Shown one piece after another: positions 14,936-23,390 of a DNA stretch of 31,409 bases. The first letter of the stretch is position 1; each line of letters begins with the position of its first letter. The DNA comes from CAZRIE01 sp964600075. GTDB taxonomy: Bacteria > Bacteroidota > Bacteroidia > Flavobacteriales > Flavobacteriaceae. The notes under the pieces were generated by a model. It was not told where the DNA came from and did not search any database. It saw only the letters and a program-made list of their open reading frames with translations. The stretch is taken from contig CAZRIE010000044.1 in assembly GCA_964600075.1 (NCBI GenBank), forward strand, positions 1-31,409. Reading direction: 5' to 3'. The position numbers and the translations under genes are program-made.

Positions 14936-17900
14936 TTGTCGATAACGAAACTCACATATCATAATCTTACGCTGATAACAGCTCCTAAAATCGATATTGA
15001 TTTACTTTGGACTCTAACTTATATATTCATAGGCTTTGCAGCCCTATACTTCTTATCCGTTTTCTTTTTCAGAAATAAAATCTCGTCGGGTTCATCAAGA
15101 ACTAAAGAACGTAAAAAAGAGCTATCTCCTATGATTAGTGAGTTTTTGTTCTATGAGAAAGATGCCGACAAATTTGAAAAATCTCACTATATCGATTTAA
15201 AGATTCAGATTCGAGAATTACTTAAGAACGAGTTTAACAGAACGGTTCTTACAGAAATTTTGTTGGATCTTCGAAAAGATGTTTCTGGTGATACCAAAGA
15301 GCGATTGTTCAAGTTGTACCAAGATCTTGGCCTTGAAAAAGACGCTTTTGAAAAATTGAACAGTTGGCGCTGGGAAATAATATCCAAGGGTATTTCGCAT
15401 CTCACCCAAATGCATGTCGAACCTGCATACGGTTTTATTACAAAATTTATTAACCACAGAAGAGGCACTATTCGAAAACAGGCAGAAATTGCTACAGTTA
15501 CCCTAAGGGCTGATGGGATAAATTATTTTTTAGACACTACTTGTTATAAAATATCCGAATGGCAGCAATTGAAGCTGTTGGAAGTTATTAGAAGTCAGGA
15601 AAATGTAGACCCGCCGCGTTTTAAGATGTGGCTTACCGCTACGAACAAACATGTTGTGCTCTTTGCGCTCCGGCTTATCAAATACTACAATCAAAACGAC
15701 GCGAATACCTCATTAATCGAATTAATAAAACATAAGAACAACCAAATCAAAGCCGAGGCCATTGGCTGTATTAAAGAATTTTATGTTGTTGATGCGCTCC
15801 CAACCCTAAAGCAGGTTTTTTCTAAGTGTAATGTCGATATCAAAATTGCGATTTTAGGGGCTATTGGTGACTTAGGAGCTGCTCAAGATATTACCTTTTT
15901 ACAAAATGTAGCACAAAGCGAATCTAATTTTTCTGTAAAAAGCAAGGCACTGGCCACTATCAATATGATTATTCCTGGCACAATAATGCCAACAAAAGGT
16001 ATACAAAATATTGGTGACTATATACAACGAGATACAGATTTTGATAACAGCTATGAAGCCGTTACCAAAGATGCTGTCGAAAAACTTAACAATCAAATTC
16101 CAGCAGAAAATCAAGAAATGAATCATGTTAAATCACATAAAGACTTACTTAAAGGAGAAGGTCATGATCAAAAGGAAATCTTATTGGAGAAGGATGAAGA
16201 AGTAGTAGTAGAAAGTTCGAAAACGGAAAATGAAGTTGATGAAAACCCGGAGTTCAACAACAATGATGTCAAAGAAACTTCTTCAGTTGATATTCCATTC
16301 GAAAATCAAAATATAGAACTGGAGAAAATTGATGAAGAAACTGTGATCAATGAAATTGGTGTAAAGAAAAAAAACGTAATGGAAGAAGATAAGGCCGCTT
16401 TTAGTGAAACTCATGAAGTTACAAATGAAGATTCAGAAAACATTGATAAAGAAATTGTTTTGGAACCTGATGAACTAATTTCTCAATTAGCTCGGCCAGA
16501 ACCTGATATAGTCCTAGAAAAGCTATTGAATGATTCACACAATGTGGACTCCTTACAACTTGACTTCATACCACTAGTCATTACAAACAAATCAAAACCA
16601 GTTCAAACTTTACAAAAATACAAACCGATGGCAAAAGCGGATAACCCAGAAACAGAAATCAAGAATATTGAGGTTGACTTTGAAGAAATAGTCACTTTCA
16701 AAACGAGTACTGAGCAAGCTTCCAAATCCGGAGGTTTTGATATCTCTGAAATCAATTTTCTGCCCATTGTAGTCAATGCCCATGATGCTAATAGTACAGC
16801 CGATAGTCTTAATGATAAAGAGAATAGTGAATCCCCTCCCATACAAATCGGAGTACTCTATGAAGAAGATCACGATATGCCTATTGATAGCGAATTGCTA
16901 AGTCTGACAGCCGAAATCAAAGAATTAGATTTTCTGCCAATTGTAATTAACGAAGAAATCGAATCTAAAAATGAACCGGAAGACTTAAACACTTCAAATA
17001 ATCTTGAAGGCTACACACTTTCAGATTTTGAAGTAAATTTTGAAGAAAACCCAACACCGATTGAAGATGAAATAGCCAAATGCGATTTGGAAGATTCTTC
17101 AATTATCGATGAACAAGGTCCTGAGGTTGAAGATGTGATGTCTTGGCTAATGGAGCATAACGAACTTCGTGAAATAGAATTGCAGTATGAGATTGTTTCC
17201 GCCACTACTGAGAAAGGGGGCATAACTAGACTGATACCAGAACCCATTTATTACGATGAGCATGAGACCTATATGATGGGGCTTTTAGATGATCTCGAAG
17301 AGTTGGGAGATGTTCGTGAAATACCATTTTTGGAAGAACTATTGGCAGTTGAGAAAAAGCAGTTTATAAAAGATCGTATTACCAATCTCATCGAACAATT
17401 TTCAATACAAAATGAAACTCGGCCTACAATTAAGAAGAACTATGTACAAGAAGCCGATCTTCCCGCATTCTGTGTTTTTGCAGATCTTTTTAAAAATATT
17501 GACGCCGAATCGAAATTAATCTTGCTAGACGAAATCGTTGCCGTAGGTGATGAAAAGGAAATTGAATTTCTAGACGGGCTACTTGAAGACCCAAACCTTG
17601 AGATTAGAAAAAAAGCACAAAACGCTCTAAAACTATTAATGGCAAAAATCACGCATTCCAAGGCAGTGGATAGCGATAAAAAAAAACAAGAAGCTGAAGT
17701 GTTACCGACCAACCTCTTTGACGTTCATCCAGCTCCAAAGCGTCCTAAGGAAGATGCTAAAGTAGATGAAAATGACCATATTCAAAATGAAGTGGAGATA
17801 CAACCTTCTGTTGACGAAGAAATCTTCGAAATAGACTTTGAATTGAGCGAAGTTTTGGACAAGGAATACGACAACCAAATATTTAATCTCCCGGTAATTG

Positions 17901-17986
17901 CCACTGAGGTTGCTCCAAATGGGGCTTCTTTAATTTTCCAGTTACGCCATTTTCCGAATAATATTATTAAAAAGTTCAATGGATAG
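14936..17986 (+). CDS. Giant membrane-anchored HEAT-repeat scaffold with acidic linker
   Basis: This 1016-residue protein has one transmembrane segment at about residues 24-46, then a helical HEAT-type array (about 65-350). A long acidic, low-complexity linker (about 370-760) follows, then a second HEAT-like block (about 770-920) and an acidic tail. The linker carries a recurring short motif: LDFIPLVIT at 543, INFLPIVVN at 606 and LDFLPIVIN at 664, with a weaker NLPVIA near 984. These look like linear docking motifs. The start is TTG at 14936, one base after the receiver stop; the next ATG falls after the membrane helix. The end overlaps the glycosyltransferase gene by 8 bp. Role inferred: cytoplasmic platform linking phosphorelay to the membrane glycosyltransferase. 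Confidence 0.75.
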   Translation: MSITKLTYHNLTLITAPKIDIDLLWTLTYIFIGFAALYFLSVFFFRNKISSGSSRTKERKKELSPMISEFLFYEKDADKFEKSHYIDLKIQIRELLKNEFNRTVLTEILLDLRKDVSGDTKERLFKLYQDLGLEKDAFEKLNSWRWEIISKGISHLTQMHVEPAYGFITKFINHRRGTIRKQAEIATVTLRADGINYFLDTTCYKISEWQQLKLLEVIRSQENVDPPRFKMWLTATNKHVVLFALRLIKYYNQNDANTSLIELIKHKNNQIKAEAIGCIKEFYVVDALPTLKQVFSKCNVDIKIAILGAIGDLGAAQDITFLQNVAQSESNFSVKSKALATINMIIPGTIMPTKGIQNIGDYIQRDTDFDNSYEAVTKDAVEKLNNQIPAENQEMNHVKSHKDLLKGEGHDQKEILLEKDEEVVVESSKTENEVDENPEFNNNDVKETSSVDIPFENQNIELEKIDEETVINEIGVKKKNVMEEDKAAFSETHEVTNEDSENIDKEIVLEPDELISQLARPEPDIVLEKLLNDSHNVDSLQLDFIPLVITNKSKPVQTLQKYKPMAKADNPETEIKNIEVDFEEIVTFKTSTEQASKSGGFDISEINFLPIVVNAHDANSTADSLNDKENSESPPIQIGVLYEEDHDMPIDSELLSLTAEIKELDFLPIVINEEIESKNEPEDLNTSNNLEGYTLSDFEVNFEENPTPIEDEIAKCDLEDSSIIDEQGPEVEDVMSWLMEHNELREIELQYEIVSATTEKGGITRLIPEPIYYDEHETYMMGLLDDLEELGDVREIPFLEELLAVEKKQFIKDRITNLIEQFSIQNETRPTIKKNYVQEADLPAFCVFADLFKNIDAESKLILLDEIVAVGDEKEIEFLDGLLEDPNLEIRKKAQNALKLLMAKITHSKAVDSDKKKQEAEVLPTNLFDVHPAPKRPKEDAKVDENDHIQNEVEIQPSVDEEIFEIDFELSEVLDKEYDNQIFNLPVIATEVAPNGASLIFQLRHFPNNIIKKFNG

Positions 17987-19409
17987 CACTCTATTCCATA
18001 TCATACTTGAATATATAAACGTTGTTTTTTTAGTGTTTACAGTCGTTCTGTTTACCCTTTTCAGCGTTATGGGCTACTTGTCTACACGGAATTCCATTCA
18101 TTATCGAAAAAAAAATAGTTTTGGCGATTTGTCGAAAATCATGGCATCGCCGTTGTCACCAAGCATTACAATTATCGCCCCGGCCTTCAATGAAGGGATG
18201 ACTATCGTAGAGAACATTCGTTCGCTAATGTCTTTGCGCTATGTGAATTACGAAGTGATGGTGGTAAATGACGGTAGTAAAGATGATACACTTCAAAAAA
18301 TGATCGACGCATACGATTTAGAAAAGATCGATCAAGAAATCGATCCCAATTGGCAAAACAAAAGGATACGTGGCGTTTATAAATCTCCGCACCGAGCTTT
18401 CTCGAAACTTACTGTTATTGACAAGGAAAATGGAGGTAAATCCGATGCCCTGAACACGGGTATGGCTCTTTCTGGTAATCGCTATGTAGGTTGTATTGAT
18501 GTCGATTGTCTTTTGCTACCGGACGCCCTGCTACATGTGGTCAAATCATTTTATCAGAGATCCGAAAAGAGGGTTGTTGCAGTGGGAGGTGTAATTCGTG
18601 TGGCAAATTCTTGTATCATTCAAGGTGGACAATTGGAAGAAATTCGATTGCCCAAAAACTGGTTGGCCCGATTTCAGTTACTCGAATACACACGATCGTT
18701 TATTCTTGGTCGAATGGCTTGGGGCCGTATTGACAGCCTTTTGATTATATCGGGTGCTTTTGGTTTTTTCGACCGTGAAATTGCACTGGCCGTTGGAGGT
18801 TATGACACCGGTACCGTCGGAGAGGATATGGAAATTGTCTTTAAAATCCGAAGGTATATGCATGATCGTAAAGAGCCGTATACTATAGAATATATTCCCG
18901 ATGCCTTATGCTGGACCGAAGTACCCGAAGACCTAAAAATTTTGGTCAACCAAAGGGACAGATGGGCACGCGGAAATTTGGAGACCCTTTTCAAACACAA
19001 AGACATGTTTTTTAATTCGAAGTACGGTCGCTTGGGGCTATTAAGTTATCCGTATTGGTTCTTTTACGAATGGTTGGCTCCTTTGATGGAGTTTTTCGGA
19101 TTCTTTACAATTGTCGTCTTCGTTTATTTGGGCATCTTGAAATGGGATTTTTTCATAGCCATAACGGCAATGGTCTATGTGTTCTCCGTAATGTTTTCAT
19201 TTTACGCCATTCTTTGGGATGTCTATAGTTATAACCAGTATAAAAAAACGAAAGATATTTTGATTTTAATGTTTTGTTCTCTAATAGAGCCCATATTTTT
19301 CCATCCAATTGTAGTATGGTCCGCAGTACGCGGGAATTTTAAAAAATTGTTTCGGGTCAAATCAGGTTGGGGGTCACAGAGGCGTAAAGGTTTTGCAAAA
19401 GCAACTTAG
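17979..19409 (+). CDS. Membrane-bound processive family 2 glycosyltransferase
   Basis: The 476-residue protein resembles polymer synthases such as PgaC or NodC. One N-terminal helix (about 13-35) precedes a cytoplasmic GT-A domain with D98 (VVNDGS), the metal-binding DVD at 174-176, the base region GED at 281-283 and the processivity motif QRDRW at 325-329. Several C-terminal helices lie at about 355-385 and 390-440. This architecture usually both polymerises a sugar and moves the chain across the inner membrane. The ATG lies inside the end of the HEAT gene (8-bp overlap). After its stop there is a 94-bp gap, where a second promoter could sit. Sugar and linkage are unknown. Confidence 0.92.
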   Translation: MDSTLFHIILEYINVVFLVFTVVLFTLFSVMGYLSTRNSIHYRKKNSFGDLSKIMASPLSPSITIIAPAFNEGMTIVENIRSLMSLRYVNYEVMVVNDGSKDDTLQKMIDAYDLEKIDQEIDPNWQNKRIRGVYKSPHRAFSKLTVIDKENGGKSDALNTGMALSGNRYVGCIDVDCLLLPDALLHVVKSFYQRSEKRVVAVGGVIRVANSCIIQGGQLEEIRLPKNWLARFQLLEYTRSFILGRMAWGRIDSLLIISGAFGFFDREIALAVGGYDTGTVGEDMEIVFKIRRYMHDRKEPYTIEYIPDALCWTEVPEDLKILVNQRDRWARGNLETLFKHKDMFFNSKYGRLGLLSYPYWFFYEWLAPLMEFFGFFTIVVFVYLGILKWDFFIAITAMVYVFSVMFSFYAILWDVYSYNQYKKTKDILILMFCSLIEPIFFHPIVVWSAVRGNFKKLFRVKSGWGSQRRKGFAKAT

Positions 19410-19503
19410 TATAAATTAATAGTCAAACGATAAAACTAAATTTTGAAACGGCTAAGGCTAATAAATTGATATGATGCCATTAACCAATAGTGATTAACAG
19501 CAA

Positions 19504-21888
19504 ATGAATACAAGTCAACTAGATAAGTACTCCCTGAAGCATTATACAAGATTGATTATTTCATTCTTTGGTATCCTGTTCGTGCTTACTATCTATCAAT
19601 ACACAACGCTCTATTACAAGGGCGTGGTAGACATCATATTTGGCACTAGTTTTCTCATTGCTGCAGTACACCAAATTGGTTACGCGTCATTGATAGGGGT
19701 CATCCTGGCGTTTCCTTTTAATTTTTGGGAAAACTTAAGACCCAGATACGGTTTCAACCTAATTTTCATTGTATTGATTCTTTTGTTGATTATCGAAGCC
19801 ATGCTAATTAGTTATTTCTGTACGGCACTAGTTCCGTTAGGGTCTGATTTGTTAGGTTATAGTTTTGAAGACATAAAGATGACTATCGCCAATTCGGGGG
19901 GAATATCCATTTCGATGGTTATGGGCTTCGTTGTCATAATAGGTATGTTCTTCGGTCTCTATAAGGTGACTTCAAAACACTATCATCGCCTCAGCAAAAT
20001 GTACCCTTTTACCATCATCTTGTTCAGTATGTTCATAATGACCCTTTTTATAGAAGGTAAACCAATCAACCAGAACAAGACCCAATATTTGGCCCTGAAC
20101 CTTTACGATACGTCTACTGAAGATACATCGTACGATTCTAACGTAGAGTATCCGCTAATAAAATCCCAACAGATAGCAAACGTTCTGGGCGAATATTTTG
20201 ATTTAAAGGATGAAAAACCCAACATTGTCTTTATCATGGTCGAAGGGCTTGGAAGAGATTTTGTCGGTGAAGGCGCTGAATTTGGTGGATTTACTCCTTT
20301 TATAGATGACCTAACTACAAAATCGTTGTATTGGGAAAACTGTTTGAGCAATACGGGTAGAACATTTGGGGTGCTTCCTTCTTTAATGGGATCTCTACCC
20401 TTTGGAAAAAGTGGTTTTATGGAACTCGAAAAATACCCCAACAAATTGACCCTGTACAGCATATTGAAAAACAATGGGTACCATACCTCGTTTTATCAAG
20501 GCACAAACAGTTCTTTTGATAATGTCGACCGGTTTCTACTTAGTGAAAATGTAGATTTTGTTTTGGATAAATCCGGTTTTGGCAATAAATACGAAATGCA
20601 GGCCAAAGATGCCGCAGGTTCTTCCTGGGGATATCCTGACAAAGAACTTTTCAAGAAGAGCATGAGTCTGCCTCGAGATTCAAAGCAGCCTAGAATGGAA
20701 GTATATATGACCATTAGTACACATGAACCCTTTATACCACCACAAGAGGAATTCTATGAAGATAAGGTAGCTCAAATCTTGGCTACTGGCATCCATGAAG
20801 GCAGGACCAGAAACGTAATCGAAAAAAACGATAATGTTTTTGCCACGCTTTTATATACCGATGATGCCCTAAAGTATGTTTTTGAGGAATATAAAAAACA
20901 ACCCAACTACGAAAACACCATTTTTATAGTAACTGGAGACCATAGACTTATTCCTATACCGCAGCGAAACAATATAAGCCGTTTTCATGTGCCGTTGATT
21001 ATGTATAGCCCTATGCTAAAAACCGTAAGAAAAATGAGTGCGGTAAACTCACATTTTGATGTCACCCCCACCTTACTGGCGATGCTTGAAGGTAGATACG
21101 CACTTAAAATGCCAAAAAAAGCAGCTTGGATGGGAAGTGCTTTGGATATGAATACTGAATTCAGGTCTACTAAAGATATTCCGCTAATGAGGAATAAGAA
21201 CGAGTTGAAGGAGTATATCAGTGGTGAAAAGGTATTCTCCGATGGGTCTGTTTTCACTATTGATGAAAATATGGATATGGGCAGTTCTTTCGGCGGTTCG
21301 AAAGCTGAGTCTAAGCTAAAAGCCTTTAAGTCGATGAACGCTTATGTTACTACGAACGACAAAATAATACCGGATAGTCTCGCGATTTTTACAGTTCAAA
21401 AAGAGAAATTTACCGATGAGGAAATCGTTTGGATCAATAGTGTATACAATGGCCAGGATTCAGACAAGGGTTATTTTATTGCTCGGGATATCGCTTTTGA
21501 CAATGAATACGATAAGGCCTTGTTGCTTTGCAGGTATATTCTAACAAATGCTCCCAGTCACATTGATACGAAGATATTGACCGGTCGCATTAATGTTTGG
21601 CGCGGCAATTACGATACCTCCATCGAGATATTGAAAGCTTGTATAAAAATGAATCCCAATTACATTGATTCTTATTCCGCCTTGTTTGATGTGTATTTTT
21701 GGTCCGAAAGATCCAAAGAAGCCTTGGAACTAATAGAATTGGTAGAACAAAACAGTTCGAGCGTTAATGAAATTGCAGATAAGATTGCTAGGGCCAAAAG
21801 ACAGGCTCGAAAAAAGCGAATCGCTTCATTCGATAAAGGACATAACCAAAAAAATTTAGAGACCGCTTCGGTATCTTTTGAAGAGTAA
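19504..21888 (+). CDS. LtaS/MdoB-like phosphotransferase with C-terminal TPR extension
   Basis: The first 530 residues look like the alkaline-phosphatase-superfamily polyglycerolphosphate or phosphoglycerol transferases. Five membrane helices (about 17-38, 45-70, 85-107, 136-155, 167-183) lead into a periplasmic sulfatase-like domain. Expected metal and nucleophile residues are present: E247 (MVEGLG), nucleophile T287 (NTGRTFG), H407 (STHEPF) and D479-H480 (TGDHR). A C-terminal segment (about 655-770) of TPR-like helices follows, which is not a usual part of LtaS. Length is 794 against about 650 for LtaS. The stop overlaps the ATG of the YaiO gene by one base. It likely transfers a phospholipid-derived group onto a glycan; the donor is not determined by sequence. 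Confidence 0.85.
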   Translation: MNTSQLDKYSLKHYTRLIISFFGILFVLTIYQYTTLYYKGVVDIIFGTSFLIAAVHQIGYASLIGVILAFPFNFWENLRPRYGFNLIFIVLILLLIIEAMLISYFCTALVPLGSDLLGYSFEDIKMTIANSGGISISMVMGFVVIIGMFFGLYKVTSKHYHRLSKMYPFTIILFSMFIMTLFIEGKPINQNKTQYLALNLYDTSTEDTSYDSNVEYPLIKSQQIANVLGEYFDLKDEKPNIVFIMVEGLGRDFVGEGAEFGGFTPFIDDLTTKSLYWENCLSNTGRTFGVLPSLMGSLPFGKSGFMELEKYPNKLTLYSILKNNGYHTSFYQGTNSSFDNVDRFLLSENVDFVLDKSGFGNKYEMQAKDAAGSSWGYPDKELFKKSMSLPRDSKQPRMEVYMTISTHEPFIPPQEEFYEDKVAQILATGIHEGRTRNVIEKNDNVFATLLYTDDALKYVFEEYKKQPNYENTIFIVTGDHRLIPIPQRNNISRFHVPLIMYSPMLKTVRKMSAVNSHFDVTPTLLAMLEGRYALKMPKKAAWMGSALDMNTEFRSTKDIPLMRNKNELKEYISGEKVFSDGSVFTIDENMDMGSSFGGSKAESKLKAFKSMNAYVTTNDKIIPDSLAIFTVQKEKFTDEEIVWINSVYNGQDSDKGYFIARDIAFDNEYDKALLLCRYILTNAPSHIDTKILTGRINVWRGNYDTSIEILKACIKMNPNYIDSYSALFDVYFWSERSKEALELIELVEQNSSSVNEIADKIARAKRQARKKRIASFDKGHNQKNLETASVSFEE

Positions 21889-23219
21889 TGTTAAAAAAGC
21901 ACATATATCTGATTCTGTTCTTCATATTGCTAGGTTTCTTTGGCAATGGCCAAGACATGGCATATAACGACCCCTCGGAAACTTCATATCAAAAGGCACA
22001 CAACCTCGCCTATGAGGGAAATCACCGGTCGGCCAAGGAAATGCTAATCAAAGTACTGTCCGGAAATCCAGATAATCTAGAGGCTCGTTCACTCTTGGCC
22101 CGCACCTATAGTTGGGGCGGTCATTACGCGAAAGCTAGAGATGAATTCAACTCCATAACATCAAAACATCAAAACAATCAGGAGGCATGGGTATCCGCCA
22201 TTAAAAATGAACTTTATTCAAAAAATGATGCCACTGCATTGGGTTTGGCTAACAAAGCTCTTTCTTTTGTTAAAAATGACACGGTAATAAAAAGGCTTAA
22301 AACAATTGCGGAGGAGCGAATAAATAATAAAAAATATTCTGAAAAAGGGTGGTTCAATCAAGAAACTGTCATAAGTACCGCCAACGATTCAAAACCAAAG
22401 CAGAATACCAAAGCGGCAGAAAATCAGTCTGAAGATAAACCAACTGTAGTTGATAGAGAACCAAAAGGCCCAGCGTACAAGGAAACATTGAACAATAGGT
22501 TGGCTATTAGAAACGCTTTTACCGTATTTGATCAACGTTACGACCCCATGATTTATTCTAGCGTTTCCTTTAGAAGGCAGACATTGGCAGGAAGCATTAT
22601 TCCCCGCATTAATTACAGTAATCGATTGGGCAAAAATGGGATTCAGTACGATTTAGATTTTTACCCAAAGTTCTCTAAACGATTTTATGCTTATTTGAAC
22701 TATGGTTATTCCAGCGCTTCTATTTATCCGAAGCATAAGCTGGGTGGCGATTTGTATGTGAACCTTCCCGGAGCCGTTGAATTTTCAGCCGGTGGCCGAT
22801 ATATCAGTTTTGAAACCAGAAATGTTGCGGTAGTAACGAACTCATTGGGCCATTACCGAGGAAACTATTATTTCTCTTTGCGATCTTACATTACCCCACA
22901 GCCGGGTAACTTGACACGGGTATCAGGTAATCTATTGGTGCGTAAATATTTAAAGGACGCCGAAAATTATTTTGGCGTGAATGTGGGTATGGGTTATTCT
23001 CCCGAATTGCGACAGTTAATATCAGAAGACGAACTATTGGCCGAGACGCTGCTCTATGTTGAATCACAACGATTAAGTCTGGAATATCAGTTTACCGGTA
23101 AAAAGAATCCGAATGCTTATCGAGCTAATGTAAGTGCTATGCGACAAGAACTGGCATTTGCACCAGGAAAGTTCTTTTACGGGATTTCCGCGGGATTGAC
23201 TTATCAGGTGAAGTTTTGA
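21888..23219 (+). CDS. YaiO-type outer-membrane beta-barrel protein with TPR domain
   Basis: This 443-residue protein has a Sec signal peptide (hydrophobic residues 6-18, cleavage near GNGQ). A periplasmic TPR region follows (about 32-130, with LLARTYSWGGHYAKARDEF typical of YaiO), then a polar linker (about 150-190) and a C-terminal region of alternating amphipathic strands (about 205-443) ending in aromatic VKF. This matches the YaiO family of outer-membrane barrels. TPR plus barrel also resembles the layout of exporters such as PgaA and BcsC, so an export-pore role for the glycan is inferred. It is the last gene of the cluster; the 171 bp to the convergent ILEI/PANDER-GDPD gene shows no obvious terminator hairpin. 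Confidence 0.85.
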   Translation: MLKKHIYLILFFILLGFFGNGQDMAYNDPSETSYQKAHNLAYEGNHRSAKEMLIKVLSGNPDNLEARSLLARTYSWGGHYAKARDEFNSITSKHQNNQEAWVSAIKNELYSKNDATALGLANKALSFVKNDTVIKRLKTIAEERINNKKYSEKGWFNQETVISTANDSKPKQNTKAAENQSEDKPTVVDREPKGPAYKETLNNRLAIRNAFTVFDQRYDPMIYSSVSFRRQTLAGSIIPRINYSNRLGKNGIQYDLDFYPKFSKRFYAYLNYGYSSASIYPKHKLGGDLYVNLPGAVEFSAGGRYISFETRNVAVVTNSLGHYRGNYYFSLRSYITPQPGNLTRVSGNLLVRKYLKDAENYFGVNVGMGYSPELRQLISEDELLAETLLYVESQRLSLEYQFTGKKNPNAYRANVSAMRQELAFAPGKFFYGISAGLTYQVKF

Positions 23220-23390
23220 GAGGTTTTTCTAAACTAATTTTTGGCAACTACTTTGTACTAGTGAATACTCGAATGTGCATTTTTCTTTAAGATGCTATGT
23301 GCTTTGTTCCTTCCCTTAAATCAGTAAGAATTGATTATAGAATTAGTATATCTCCTTAAAAATATGATTGTTAGCAACTGGATAATTAGC

